Assembly: GCA_013377005.1 (NCBI GenBank)
Contig: JACABE010000013.1
Span: 52,015 to 94,230 of the forward strand
From: Bacteroidota bacterium
Lineage (GTDB): Bacteria; Bacteroidota; Bacteroidia; Bacteroidales; JACABE01
DNA: 42,216 nucleotides
Direction of reading: 5' to 3'
Part shown: piece by piece, positions 31,446-41,297 of the stretch
How positions within the stretch are numbered: the stretch's first letter is position 1
Layout: each line of letters starts with the position of its first letter
The notes under the pieces: generated by a model
Database searches by the model: none
The model's input: the letters and a program-made list of their open reading frames with translations, nothing else
What the model was told of the DNA's origin: nothing
Position numbers and translations under genes: made by a program

Positions 31446-33665
31446 ATGAAAAATTTATCCCAAGAACCTGTAGAAAATCAGGAAGAAGTAATTATCAACG
31501 AAGAATCACAGACTGAAAATCAGGTAACAGAAACAACACCTGAAATCAAAGCATCGATCATAGAAGTCGATGAAAAAGAAGAAACCATCCTTTCAGAAAA
31601 CATTGCTGAAAATGTATCAGTTACTATTGACAATCAAATTAAAGAAGAAGTTATTGAAGAAACAAATCCTACACAGGAAGTAATAACTACTGATATTATT
31701 GAAGATGTAATCGAACCTATTGTTGAAACAGTTGAACCTGTTGCCGAAGTTGCAGAAACTATCACTGAATTAGCAGAGCCAATTATTGAAAAAACGGAAT
31801 CTATTGCCGAAGACAAAAAACCAATTATGGAAATACAGATTCCTGCCATTGAATCTAACATTGAAAGCATTGATGAACCTAAGGCTATGGACATTGATGA
31901 AATTGACGATGTAGATGAGTTAGAACATGAATTAAATGATCTTGAATTAGAAGAAAAATACAGTCATCTTACAAAAGATGAATTAATTGAAACCCTTAGT
32001 TCATTAGTTCATGAAGAAAACATCAATAGCGTTAAAACTAAAGTTGCACTAATTAAAGTAGCTTTTCTGAAAATAATTAAAGAAGAAAAGTATCAGATAT
32101 ATCAAAAATTTATCGAAGATGGTGGCGTTAAAGAAGACTTTAGCCCTATTGAAGATGAAACAGAAGTTAGATTTAAAGCCGCTTTCGATGTTTACAGAGA
32201 GAGGAAAAATAAATATAACGAAGAACAAGAAAAAATTAAACTTGAAAATTTAGCTAAAAAACAACAAATTATTGAAGAGTTAAAAGTTCTTATCAATTCA
32301 GAAGAAACTTTAAAGAAAACTTACGATGATTTTAAAGTTTTACAGGAAAAATGGAAAGGAATTGGACAAGTTCCTCATACGGACAATAACACTTTATGGC
32401 AAAATTATCACTTTTTAATTGAAAAATTCTTTGACAAAGTAAAAATAAATAAAGAACTTAAAGACCTTGACCTAAGAAAAAACATGGAGGCCAAAATTCA
32501 GCTTTGCGAAAAAGCTGAAGAACTATTAATTGAGCCTTCAATTATGGTTTCTTTCAAAAAACTACAAGAATACCACGACGAGTGGAAAGAAACCGGTCCT
32601 GTACCTGTAGATAAAAAAGATGAAATCTGGGAAAGATTCAAAACAGCTTCAGATCAGATTAATCAATTACGTCATGAGTTTTACGAAACTCAACACAAAC
32701 AGGAAGAAAATAATCTGATTGCGAAAACTGCTTTATGCGAAAAAGCTGAACAAATTCTTTCTACAGAATGCGTTAGCTTAAAACAATGGCAAGATGCCAC
32801 AACCGAGTTAAATGATTTACTTAAAATCTGGAAAACCGTCGGACAAGCACCTAAAAAGCAAAACAATGAAATATGGGCACGTTTCAAAACATATTTAGAT
32901 ACTTTTTTTGCTACCAAAAACGAATTCTTTGATAAATTAAAAGACGAACAACAAAACAACTACAACCTAAAAGTTGAACTTTGTTTACAAGCTGAAGCCA
33001 TTAAAGATCGTACCGATTGGAAATATGCAACTACAGAATTATTGAATTTACAAAAACAATGGAAAGAAATAGGACCAGTTCCACGCAAACAGCAGGATAA
33101 ATTATGGTCTCGTTTTAGAGCTGCTTGCGATGAATTCTTTAAAACAAAAGCTGATTATTTCTCTCACATCAATGAAAACGAAGCCACTAATCTTAAGTTG
33201 AAACAAGATCTTATTGAAAAAATAAAGGGCTTCCAATTTAGTGAAGTTCGCAACGAAAATTTACAAACACTCAAAGATTTCCAAAGAGAATGGTCAGAAA
33301 TCGGACATATTCCTATCAAGGAAAAAGAAAGAATTCAGGCTGAGTTTCGTGTAGTAATCAACAATTGCTTCGATCAATTAAAAATAAATAACAATGAAGC
33401 ATCTGCCATGAACTACAGAAGCAGAGTAGAAAGCATGAAAGAAAACGGTGATGGAAAACAAATGATTGGCAAAGAAAAAGCTTTTATCTCAGGTAAGCTA
33501 ATGAAGTTGAAAGAAGATATTAATTTATGGGAAAACAATATAGGTTTCCTTGCTCACTCTAAACAAGCTGATATTTTGAAAAATGAATTTGCCAAGAAGA
33601 TAGAAAATGCCAAACAAGAGGTTATTCTTTTGGAAGCCAAATTCAAAATGCTTACAAATTCATAA
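31446..33665 (+). CDS. DUF349 repeat protein with acidic N-terminal region
   Basis: 739-residue soluble protein. The first 170 residues are low-complexity and acidic, with Glu/Val/Ile-rich repeats. After that come about five DUF349 units of roughly 70-75 residues, each with a pattern like LxxWKxIGxVPxxxxDxLWxRFxxAxDxFF, strongly helical. Such proteins are common in Bacteroidota with no firm role; the Glu/Lys-rich helices suggest coiled coils or a scaffold. The start at 31446 follows a long structured leader; the stop is followed by a strong terminator, so it is a single-gene unit. Confidence 0.85.
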   Translation: MKNLSQEPVENQEEVIINEESQTENQVTETTPEIKASIIEVDEKEETILSENIAENVSVTIDNQIKEEVIEETNPTQEVITTDIIEDVIEPIVETVEPVAEVAETITELAEPIIEKTESIAEDKKPIMEIQIPAIESNIESIDEPKAMDIDEIDDVDELEHELNDLELEEKYSHLTKDELIETLSSLVHEENINSVKTKVALIKVAFLKIIKEEKYQIYQKFIEDGGVKEDFSPIEDETEVRFKAAFDVYRERKNKYNEEQEKIKLENLAKKQQIIEELKVLINSEETLKKTYDDFKVLQEKWKGIGQVPHTDNNTLWQNYHFLIEKFFDKVKINKELKDLDLRKNMEAKIQLCEKAEELLIEPSIMVSFKKLQEYHDEWKETGPVPVDKKDEIWERFKTASDQINQLRHEFYETQHKQEENNLIAKTALCEKAEQILSTECVSLKQWQDATTELNDLLKIWKTVGQAPKKQNNEIWARFKTYLDTFFATKNEFFDKLKDEQQNNYNLKVELCLQAEAIKDRTDWKYATTELLNLQKQWKEIGPVPRKQQDKLWSRFRAACDEFFKTKADYFSHINENEATNLKLKQDLIEKIKGFQFSEVRNENLQTLKDFQREWSEIGHIPIKEKERIQAEFRVVINNCFDQLKINNNEASAMNYRSRVESMKENGDGKQMIGKEKAFISGKLMKLKEDINLWENNIGFLAHSKQADILKNEFAKKIENAKQEVILLEAKFKMLTNS

Positions 33666-33689
33666 TATTAAAATTATAAATTTAATTAT

Positions 33690-33718
33690 AAAAAGCCGGA
33701 AGAAGTTTCCGGCTTTTT
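33690..33718 (+). terminator. Rho-independent terminator of the DUF349 gene
   Basis: Perfect 12-bp stem AAAAAGCCGGAA/TTCCGGCTTTTT with a 5-base loop, 25 bases after the stop. The rest of the 270-base gap to 33935 is AT-rich with no other feature seen, except a weak TACATTTT near 33908 ahead of the next gene. Confidence 0.88.
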
Positions 33719-33935
33719 GTTAAAAGGCAATTTCATTAATAAATATTTAATTTAAGATAGATTGAGATAATTTAATTAACAAAACACTTAAATATTTTAC
33801 ATTATATAAAAAAAATAATTTTATTGGAAACAGATAAATTGATGAAGAAAATTAATAAAATGGACTTTAAATAAGGTTTTGATAAAATACTTCTTGTGAA
33901 ATAATATTACATTTTCGAAACTTAATAAAATCATC

Positions 33936-35168
33936 ATGAAACGGGAACAATATATTCCATTTGATAAAGAATTCCTACTTGATCTGCAAATAGCTGAAAG
34001 AGCATCAGATAAAAAAGATACAGAAGATTTCAAAAAAATGTTCGATATATTAGAACATTATTTTCATTACGAAGCCTTCAATCTTATCCGAAATTTAAAA
34101 CAAAATTACTCAGCTTTCGACCCAGACTTAAATAGAACCGAAAGGGCAGCATATAATGGCAAAAGTGATCTTTCTATTTTCAAAAAAACATTGCTAACAG
34201 TTCTTGAACGAGGTAATTATAATTTGGTTGACAAAGAAGTATTAGATGAAGCTTTCAAAAATTCAGATTTGATAGGTTTGAAAATTGGCATCGACTTTGA
34301 TGATTTTAAGGAATATGGTTTATATGTTCGTGGTCATAATAAATCTACAGAAAAGCTAACAAAATACTTTTTCTGGAAAAAGGAAACTACTTTTGAATAC
34401 TACGACCGTGTAATGATATATCTCAAGTACAATGACACATCCTATTTCGAAGAAAATAAAATTAACATAAGTAAACTGCCATTCGAGCCGGGATGTATTG
34501 TATTGAAAATATTTAAACGTGTTCCCAAAAATGACCTTGAAACTATCTTTCCGAATGCCGTTCCTAAAATGTCGTTGATTGACAAATTATTACTATGGGT
34601 ACCAGGTTTTGGTGGAGGTATATCCTTATTAAGTGCGAAAGTAATTCCTGCATTAATTGCCATGTATACAACCTACAAAGCAGGAAACTCACTGAATTCA
34701 GGAAACAGTAAAACAGCACTTACACAAGGTTTACTTGCATTGGGTATATTATGCGGTTATTTATTTCGTCAGTACAATAATTTTGTAAATAAGAAAATAA
34801 AGTTTTCAAAAATGCTTTCCGATAGTTTGTATTTTAAAAATCTCGGCAATAACAGTGGAGCCTTTTATTCCTTACTTAACTCATCGGAAGAAGAAGAACT
34901 GAAAGAAACTATACTTGCTTATGCATTTTTAAATAAAAGCAAACAATCGCTAACGGCAGAAGAGCTAGATCTGCAAATTGAATCTTGGTTTAAAACTTAT
35001 CTGAATACAGAACTCGATTTTGACGTAGAAGATGCTTTGTACAAATTGAAGAACATTGGTCTTGGTTATGAAACCAATGGAAAATGGGAAGTTATTCCAT
35101 TAAACAAAGCACTTATTAGAATTGACGAAATTTGGGACGGGATTTTTGATTATAATCAGAACCAGTGA
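33936..35168 (+). CDS. DUF3754 (TMEM143-like) membrane protein
   Basis: 410-residue protein. Residues 1-205 are soluble and include a beta-rich part ending VLKIFKRVPKNDLETIFPNA, then KMSLIDKLLLWVPGFGGG, which is the DUF3754/TMEM143 signature. One or two membrane segments follow (about 220-275), and the last 120 residues are helical with ILAYAFLNKSKQSLTAEELD. Homologues occur in bacteria and plastids or mitochondria with no known function. The gene converges on the DUF5063 gene with a 20-base gap. Confidence 0.8.
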   Translation: MKREQYIPFDKEFLLDLQIAERASDKKDTEDFKKMFDILEHYFHYEAFNLIRNLKQNYSAFDPDLNRTERAAYNGKSDLSIFKKTLLTVLERGNYNLVDKEVLDEAFKNSDLIGLKIGIDFDDFKEYGLYVRGHNKSTEKLTKYFFWKKETTFEYYDRVMIYLKYNDTSYFEENKINISKLPFEPGCIVLKIFKRVPKNDLETIFPNAVPKMSLIDKLLLWVPGFGGGISLLSAKVIPALIAMYTTYKAGNSLNSGNSKTALTQGLLALGILCGYLFRQYNNFVNKKIKFSKMLSDSLYFKNLGNNSGAFYSLLNSSEEEELKETILAYAFLNKSKQSLTAEELDLQIESWFKTYLNTELDFDVEDALYKLKNIGLGYETNGKWEVIPLNKALIRIDEIWDGIFDYNQNQ

Positions 35169-35188
35169 TAGTATCAAATACAAATAAC

Positions 35189-35713
35189 TCAATTACTATT
35201 TGCTTCTTTATATAATAAATAGTGGAATATCTTATGAATTTCTATAGCCCTAAACCCCCAATGACGTTCAAATAACAAACGACATTCGGAAACAGCATTT
35301 TCGCGGGCAGCTTTGGTGTTTCTTTGGTACAATAATAAAAAATCTTTCATATCCTGATAAATATCTGCAAGGTATTCTGCTACAGAAGTCTTAACAGGAT
35401 TATCGTAATCATCATCATTGTAATCAACCATCCAGAAATCATCATCTTTACCCATTTTTGCCTTTACATCATTGAAAATAGTCAACCAATTTTCTTCTGT
35501 AACAAAACGTTCGTTTATTTCAGGATTTTCGACAATTACAAAAGGTAAGGTTGAGCCTTTTAAATACATCAACGGACATATTTTCTGAAAATAACTAATA
35601 ATATCTTCTTTTGTATACTTCTCAATACCTTCAAGAAACAAACAATATTCATTAGCAACGGTAATCATTTCAATTACATTCCTTGAAACAGCAGGTTCTT
35701 CGCTTAACATCAT
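35189..35713 (-). CDS. DUF5063 family protein
   Basis: 174-residue acidic, helical protein with VIEMITVANEYCLFLEGIE near the N-terminus, an acidic WMVDYNDDDYDN loop, and a C-terminal block with DMKDFLLLYQ, ECRLLFERHWG and HKIFHYLLY. This fits DUF5063. Two adjacent ATG codons (35713 and 35710) are equally possible starts. It lies 48 bases downstream of the 468-residue protein gene, on the same strand and without a promoter box of its own, so they probably form one operon. Function unknown. Confidence 0.7.
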   Translation of the reverse strand: MMLSEEPAVSRNVIEMITVANEYCLFLEGIEKYTKEDIISYFQKICPLMYLKGSTLPFVIVENPEINERFVTEENWLTIFNDVKAKMGKDDDFWMVDYNDDDYDNPVKTSVAEYLADIYQDMKDFLLLYQRNTKAARENAVSECRLLFERHWGFRAIEIHKIFHYLLYKEANSN

Positions 35714-35761
35714 ATATTATAATTAATTGTATTATTTTTATAAATTTTCTTTTAACTTTAA

Positions 35762-37168
35762 CTATTCAGAATATCCAAATAGTTTTTTCGTTTTAATAGC
35801 TTCCGCAATATATTTAGGCACCATAAGTTCCCATCCTTTTTCTGAGTTTTTAATCATATTGAGTACAATATGAGGATAGGTTCTTATAAACTCTTTTTTT
35901 ACATTCTTGATATCGATTATTTTTTTATTGGAAACCAAATGCATAAAAAGATATTTAATATTTTCTTCTACTTCAATATTTTTCAAGGTAATCAATTCAG
36001 ATGTTTCTTCATTAATTGAAGGGTAAACATACATCTTCATATTATCAATAAACAAACGGCCAAATGCTTCAATAATACCTCCTTTCAAGTGTGTGTAATA
36101 CTTTTGGTTAATTACATTTAAAAAAGTGTGCATCCCGATTACAATTCTTAAATTAATAGTTTTAAACTGTGATAAATATGCAACCAACTTATAGTATTCT
36201 TTAAAATTTGAAACCATAACATTTTGTCCCATACCATTTAAGATATCAACTCTTTCTAAAAAATCACGCTCATGAAATTCGCCGTCTTCCAGCAAATTAT
36301 TAAGTGTAATTTCGCATAAAGCAATTGTATTGTTTTTGTCATAATCTTCATCTTTTTTAAATAAACCATAGCTAGTTTTAAGCATATCAAAACCTACATA
36401 AGTAATTGGACGAAAACTTCCACGAAATGCCAACACATTCTTTTTATAAAGCAAATCCGAAGGTTCATTTACATTTCCATAGCGATCAAACATAATGGCT
36501 TTTGACATTCCTGTTTTAACCAATTGTACTCCCAATAATCGATTGTCCACATAATTAAGTTGAGGACCAGTCATATTAATCATAGTAATTTCTAATCTAT
36601 CTGATGTTAAATTATCCATCAAAGCAAGCAAAAATTCCGTAGGATTTTGATAATGATAAAAACAAGCATGTATCAAATTAACACCTAAAACCCCCAATGT
36701 ATTTTGTTGTAATAAATTATCATTTTCTAACAAAGATGTATGTATTACCACTTCATTCGGTTCAGAATTAGGATGCAATTGAAATTTTACACCTAACCAG
36801 CCTCTTGCTTCATTATCCTTTTGATAATTAAGGGCAACTACAGTATTTGCAAAAACGAAAAAACAGGTTTTATTGTCACGTTTATCCTTTAAGACTTCAG
36901 TAAGCTCATTATATTCAATGCTAAGCATCTTCCGCAATCGATCTTGAGAAACATATCTTTCTTTCTTCCCTTTACAATACAACACATCACTATATGCCAT
37001 ATCGTAAGCCGAAATTGACTTCGCAATAGTTCCTGAAGCACCTCCTGCTTGAAAAAAACTACGAGCAACCTCTTGCCCTCCACCTATTTCGGCAATAGTT
37101 CCATAAAATTTTTCATCTAAATTTATACTTAATGCTTTACGCGTCGTACTTACAAATTCTTTTTCCAT
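35762..37168 (-). CDS. Conserved 468-residue protein of unknown function
   Basis: Soluble, no signal peptide and no membrane segment. Notable stretches: SINLDEKFYGTIAEIGGGQE near residue 15, RSFFQAGGASGTIAKSISAYDM at about 36-57, an LGVLGVNLIHACFYH block near 160, and NMTGPQLNYVDNRLLGVQLVK near 200. I recall close relatives as common in Bacteroidota, carrying conflicting labels (for example nicotinate-nucleotide adenylyltransferase or TonB-dependent receptor). Neither label fits the sequence: there is no HxGH motif and no barrel. A -7 box precedes it, and the DUF5063 gene follows 48 bases later. Confidence 0.75.
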   Translation of the reverse strand: MEKEFVSTTRKALSINLDEKFYGTIAEIGGGQEVARSFFQAGGASGTIAKSISAYDMAYSDVLYCKGKKERYVSQDRLRKMLSIEYNELTEVLKDKRDNKTCFFVFANTVVALNYQKDNEARGWLGVKFQLHPNSEPNEVVIHTSLLENDNLLQQNTLGVLGVNLIHACFYHYQNPTEFLLALMDNLTSDRLEITMINMTGPQLNYVDNRLLGVQLVKTGMSKAIMFDRYGNVNEPSDLLYKKNVLAFRGSFRPITYVGFDMLKTSYGLFKKDEDYDKNNTIALCEITLNNLLEDGEFHERDFLERVDILNGMGQNVMVSNFKEYYKLVAYLSQFKTINLRIVIGMHTFLNVINQKYYTHLKGGIIEAFGRLFIDNMKMYVYPSINEETSELITLKNIEVEENIKYLFMHLVSNKKIIDIKNVKKEFIRTYPHIVLNMIKNSEKGWELMVPKYIAEAIKTKKLFGYSE

Positions 37169-37202
37169 AGCAATAATGGTGTTCTTATAAAGTAATAATT
37201 TT

Positions 37203-37210
37203 GCAAAAAT
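37203..37210 (-). promoter_or_regulatory. Bacteroidota -7 box for the 468-residue protein and DUF5063
   Basis: The minus strand reads TATTTTTG, an exact TAnnTTTG match, 34 bases ahead of the start codon at 37168. Confidence 0.5.
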
Positions 37211-37337
37211 AAGGAATAAGTCTATTGCCTGTTAAAAAATCTTAATATAATAGCTAATTAACACTTTATGTTTTGTATTCAATTTTTTTTAATGTTAATT
37301 TGCAAAGTAATACATACTATCCACCAAACAAAAATTA

Positions 37338-38516
37338 ATGATTTTTCGAAAAAATATTTATTCAATAGCAGTCACAATAATTGCAATTTTATATATAAAT
37401 GCAAGCTATTCACAAGACAATGAAAACAACAGAATTAATAAAAAAGAATCTGATTCTTTAATGTTGGCATTGCATGCAAGCATTCCTATCTTTAGCGATA
37501 TAGTAACCATTTCAAAAAGTCCTTCATCTATTTCAATTGCAAAACCAACACTTAAGCTGCCGAATAAGCTTTACAATACATGGAATAATAAAGATATCAA
37601 AATAAATAGTGATAAAGCTTTCAACAAAAATACTACTTATGTTCTTCCTCTCATTAACGAAGAAACCAATCATAAATTTGTTTTCCCGTATAAAGGTAAA
37701 GTAATTTCTCCTTTTGGTTATAGGGGTAGAAAAGTACATGCCGGAACTGATATAAAATTAGCCTTAAACGATGAAGTTTTCTGTGCTTTTGATGGCGAAG
37801 TTCGTATGGCTAAGCGTTATAGTGGATATGGAAATTTAGTGGTTGTAAGACATAAAAATGGGCTGGAAACTTGTTACGGACATTTAAATTCAATTAAAGT
37901 AAAAGTCAATCAAGAAGTAAAAGCTGGTGATTTAATTGGATTAGGTGGGAGAACAGGCAGAGCGACTACTACACATTTGCATTTTGAAACACGCTTTTTA
38001 GGCGATGCATTTAACTCGGCAAAATTATTAGATTACGATAATTTTACTTTAAAATCAGACACTTTGGTGATTGACAAAAATACTTTTATCAAATCAAAGA
38101 ATTTTAAATATAAGAAAAACAAAAGAGGTAAACGCATAAAGGTATTTTACGAAGACACAACTCAGGAAGAAAACACACCTGTTAATACTAACACTACTAT
38201 CGTTTACCAAGAAGATGAAGATTCTGTTGAACAAAAAACAGTTATAGAAAAACGAATTAATAATGTCAATTCAATTGAAAGAACAGTAGATGTCGCAGAT
38301 ACAAAAAAAGACAACTCTAAAGCTACTAAAACAAAAAAAGCTAGCAAGGATAGATCTACAAAAAAAGAAAAAACACGATTCTACAAAGTTCGTAGTGGAG
38401 ATACGTTGTCAAAAATAGCACGCAACAATGGAATTGCTGTTAAAGATTTGTGCAAGATTAACAAAATAAATGAAGATGCCATTTTAAGTTTAGGTAAAAA
38501 AATAAAACTAAGATAA
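37338..38516 (+). CDS. M23 family metallopeptidase with C-terminal LysM domain
   Basis: 392-residue exported protein (signal peptide about 1-26, ending ASYSQ). The LytM/M23 domain at about 113-230 has HxxxD (His134, Asp138) and HLHFE (His213, His215), with GH at 181-182, so the zinc site looks complete. A basic, Lys/Thr-rich linker follows (about 250-345) and one LysM domain closes the protein (about 348-392, VRSGDTLSKIARNNGI). Expected role: cutting peptidoglycan cross-links while bound to the wall. Only a weak -7 box (TTAATTTG, 37295-37302) is seen; a hairpin terminator follows. Confidence 0.92.
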   Translation: MIFRKNIYSIAVTIIAILYINASYSQDNENNRINKKESDSLMLALHASIPIFSDIVTISKSPSSISIAKPTLKLPNKLYNTWNNKDIKINSDKAFNKNTTYVLPLINEETNHKFVFPYKGKVISPFGYRGRKVHAGTDIKLALNDEVFCAFDGEVRMAKRYSGYGNLVVVRHKNGLETCYGHLNSIKVKVNQEVKAGDLIGLGGRTGRATTTHLHFETRFLGDAFNSAKLLDYDNFTLKSDTLVIDKNTFIKSKNFKYKKNKRGKRIKVFYEDTTQEENTPVNTNTTIVYQEDEDSVEQKTVIEKRINNVNSIERTVDVADTKKDNSKATKTKKASKDRSTKKEKTRFYKVRSGDTLSKIARNNGIAVKDLCKINKINEDAILSLGKKIKLR

Positions 38517-38539
38517 ACTTTACTCTATTATTAAATTTC

Positions 38540-38568
38540 AAGAAGGCAGGATTTATTTCTGCCTTCTT
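38540..38568 (+). terminator. Hairpin terminator of the M23 gene
   Basis: Perfect 10-bp stem AAGAAGGCAG/CTGCCTTCTT with a 9-base loop, 24 bases after the stop; the T tract is short. Confidence 0.65.
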
Positions 38569-38658
38569 TGCGTTTATAAGTTAACATCATACTGCTTAAT
38601 ATGAATAAAACCAAAGGATTTTTATGTAATTATTCTATTTAAATTATCAGATTAATGC

Positions 38659-38666
38659 TATTTTTG
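38659..38666 (+). promoter_or_regulatory. Bacteroidota -7 box for the PLP enzyme pair
   Basis: TATTTTTG is an exact TAnnTTTG match, 20 bases ahead of the ATG at 38687. Confidence 0.5.
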
Positions 38667-38686
38667 CACTTTAAATAATTACATGC

Positions 38687-40147
38687 ATGGAAAGCTATTT
38701 TGAGAAATTCAGACAGGAAACAATAGGACATAACTTACACTTCCAAACTCCTTATGGGTTGAAAAAGATGATATATGCAGATTGGGTTGCAAGTGGCAGA
38801 TTGTACGCACCTATTGAGAGGAAAATGGCAGAAGAGATAGGTCCTTATGTGGGCAATACCCATACCTTAACTAGTGAAACTGGCACCATGATGACAAATG
38901 CCTATCATCTGGCACTTAAAAAGATTAAACAGCATGTGAATTCAGGTCCCAACGATGTAATCATTACTTTCGGTTCGGGTATGACGGCTGTAATAAATAA
39001 ATTGCAACGTATATTGGGATTAAAATTCTGTGGTAATCTCACAGGCAAACCCTGCCTGAAAGACAGTGAACGTCCTGTAGTTTTTATTACCCACATGGAA
39101 CATCATTCCAATCATACTTCCTGGTTTGCAACTTCAGCAGATGTAGTGCTTCTTAAACCAGATAAAGATTTACAAGTAGATTTGAATGAATTAAAGTTTG
39201 AACTTGAAAAATACAAGGACAGGAAGTTTAAAATCGGTTCTTTTACAGCTTGTTCCAATGTTACCGGTGTAGGGACTCCTTTTCATGCAATGGCCAAACT
39301 TATGCATGCTTATGGTGGTGTTTGTTTTGTAGATTTTGCTGCCTCGGCACCTTATATGGATATGAATATGCATCCTGAAGATCCTTTAGAGAAACTTGAT
39401 GCTGTAATGTTTTCGCCTCATAAATTTCTTGGAGGACCTGGAACTTCTGGCGTTTTGGTATTTGATTCATCATTGTACCATAATTCTACCCCTGACCAAC
39501 CTGGCGGAGGTACTGTTGAATGGACTAATGCCTGGGGCGAGTACAAATATATTGATGATATCGAAATTAGGGAAGACGGTGGAACACCAGGATTTTTGCA
39601 GGCCATCAGAACTGCACTTTGCATTGAGCTTAAAAATCAGATTGGTGTTAAAAATATTCATCAACGCGAAGAAGAACTTGTAAAAATTGCTTTTAATGAA
39701 TTGAGCAAAATACCTGAATTACATATTTTGGCCGACAATATCAAAAACAGATTGGGCATCATGTCGTTTTATATCGAAAACATTCATTACAACCTGATTG
39801 TGAAATTATTGAACGACCGTTACGGTGTTCAGGTAAGAGGTGGCTGTGCCTGTGCAGGCACTTATGGGCATTATTTGCTGGATGTAACTTATGAGAAATC
39901 GAGGAAAATCACAAATCTGATCAACACAGGTGATTTATCTCAAAAACCTGGTTGGGTTAGGCTTTCGCTGCATCCTACCATGACAAACGAAGAATTATAT
40001 GTAATTACGGATGCTATCCTTCAGATTCAGGAAAACCATGGAGAATGGGAAAAAGATTATATCTATGATAAGCATACCAATGAATTTCATCATAAAGTAA
40101 ATACAAATGCTTCATCCGAAAGACTTGAACAATGGTTTCAATTATAA
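38687..40147 (+). CDS. Class V aminotransferase / cysteine desulfurase-like protein
   Basis: 486-residue fold-type I PLP enzyme. Seen: IYADWVASGRLYAPIE at the start, a His pair in HMEHHSN (139-140), FVDFAAS with PLP-ring Asp216, and the Schiff-base lysine in SPHKFLGGPGTSG (Lys246). In the region that carries the active cysteine in SufS-type desulfurases it reads RGGCACAGTYGHYLL (Cys387, Cys389). Longer than SufS/IscS (about 400), with extra C-terminal sequence. It forms a pair with a cysteine synthase-like gene 24 bases downstream, hinting at sulfur or selenium chemistry. The exact reaction is unknown; desulfurase, lyase or transaminase are possible. Confidence 0.75.
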   Translation: MESYFEKFRQETIGHNLHFQTPYGLKKMIYADWVASGRLYAPIERKMAEEIGPYVGNTHTLTSETGTMMTNAYHLALKKIKQHVNSGPNDVIITFGSGMTAVINKLQRILGLKFCGNLTGKPCLKDSERPVVFITHMEHHSNHTSWFATSADVVLLKPDKDLQVDLNELKFELEKYKDRKFKIGSFTACSNVTGVGTPFHAMAKLMHAYGGVCFVDFAASAPYMDMNMHPEDPLEKLDAVMFSPHKFLGGPGTSGVLVFDSSLYHNSTPDQPGGGTVEWTNAWGEYKYIDDIEIREDGGTPGFLQAIRTALCIELKNQIGVKNIHQREEELVKIAFNELSKIPELHILADNIKNRLGIMSFYIENIHYNLIVKLLNDRYGVQVRGGCACAGTYGHYLLDVTYEKSRKITNLINTGDLSQKPGWVRLSLHPTMTNEELYVITDAILQIQENHGEWEKDYIYDKHTNEFHHKVNTNASSERLEQWFQL

Positions 40148-40171
40148 ATTTTAGCGAATAAATTAATCAGT

Positions 40172-41278
40172 ATGCAAAACGAAAATACAAGAAAAATTCA
40201 TGGGTTAAATTCATTGATTGGAAATACACCTATACTTGCCATAAGATTCAGATACAAAGGTGAAGAAAGAATACTCTACGCTAAATCAGAGAATTTTAAT
40301 ATGACCGGAAGTATAAAGGATAGAATGGCTTTTTATATATTGAGTAACGCTTATAAATCAGGTATTTTAAAGTCTGGCGACACGATAATAGAAGCAACAA
40401 GCGGCAATACCGGTATTTCGTTTTCCGCTATCGGAAGGGCTCTAGGTCATCCTGTGACAATATTTATGCCTGATTGGATGAGTATGGAAAGAATCAACCT
40501 TATCAAAAGTTTTGGTGCAAAAATTAATCTCATTAGTAAAGAAGAAGGCGGGTTTTTGGGAAGTATTAAAATGAGCGAAGAACTTGCTGCAGAAAATAAA
40601 AACTCTTTTCTTCCAAGACAGTTTTCTAACTGCGATAATACGCAAGCACATTATTCGACCACAGCTCCTGAATTGTGGTGGCAAATGAAAATGCGTCATT
40701 TAGCTATCGACTCTTTTGTGGCTGGCGTGGGAACCGGAGGAACCATTATGGGAGTTGGTAAGTATTTAAAGGAAATAAATCCTGCCATTACAGTTCACCC
40801 GTTGGAACCTTCCAATTCCCCAACCCTCACTACTGGTTATAAAGTTGGTAAACACCGAATACAAGGAATATCTGATGAGTTCATTCCTTCTATTGTTGAA
40901 CTTGATAAACTAGATGAAATTGTGAGTGTTGATGACGGTGATGCCATTATAATGGCTCAGAAACTTGCCAACATGGGTATGGCCGTTGGAATTTCATCAG
41001 GCGCCAACTTTTTGGGGGCCTTAAAAATTCAGAATCAAACCGGTAAAGATAAAGTTGTGGTTACCATTTTCCCAGATGATAATAAAAAGTATCTGAGTAC
41101 TGATCTGGCAAGATGTGAACCACTGAAAGATGATTTTTTATCAAGTGATATTGAATTGCTCGATTTTAAAGCATTTAAAAGAGTATGTTTTACTTGTTGC
41201 GATCCAGTTGATTGTGTCGAAGCAGTATATCAGCATGACGAAAAATTCAAACTACCTCATTGCCCTAGGCGGGATTAA
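40172..41278 (+). CDS. Cysteine synthase-like PLP enzyme with Cys-rich C-terminal tail
   Basis: 368-residue fold-type II PLP enzyme (CBS/OASS family). PLP lysine in [10 protein letters not shown] (Lys49), SGNTG at 77-81, phosphate-binding GTGGT near 186-190, and SSGAN near 274. The core ends at about residue 312; a 50-residue extension then carries CFTCCDP, a further Cys near 347 and one near 363. Such a tail is not part of ordinary CysK/CysM and could bind metal or relay sulfur. It follows the class V aminotransferase gene by 24 bases. It may make cysteine or a related amino acid; the real substrate is unknown. Confidence 0.8.
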   Translation: MQNENTRKIHGLNSLIGNTPILAIRFRYKGEERILYAKSENFNMTGSIKDRMAFYILSNAYKSGILKSGDTIIEATSGNTGISFSAIGRALGHPVTIFMPDWMSMERINLIKSFGAKINLISKEEGGFLGSIKMSEELAAENKNSFLPRQFSNCDNTQAHYSTTAPELWWQMKMRHLAIDSFVAGVGTGGTIMGVGKYLKEINPAITVHPLEPSNSPTLTTGYKVGKHRIQGISDEFIPSIVELDKLDEIVSVDDGDAIIMAQKLANMGMAVGISSGANFLGALKIQNQTGKDKVVVTIFPDDNKKYLSTDLARCEPLKDDFLSSDIELLDFKAFKRVCFTCCDPVDCVEAVYQHDEKFKLPHCPRRD

Positions 41279-41297
41279 TTTATCTGCTTTTGAAAAT

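Noticed and set aside
31304-31516. 70-residue plus-strand frame ahead of the DUF349 gene
   Set aside because: It starts at the promoter box, overlaps the DUF349 start in another frame and has no recognisable features; the region reads better as a leader.
35762-37168. Label as nicotinate-nucleotide adenylyltransferase or TonB-dependent receptor
   Set aside because: No HxGH nucleotidyltransferase motif, no signal peptide and no plug or barrel pattern.
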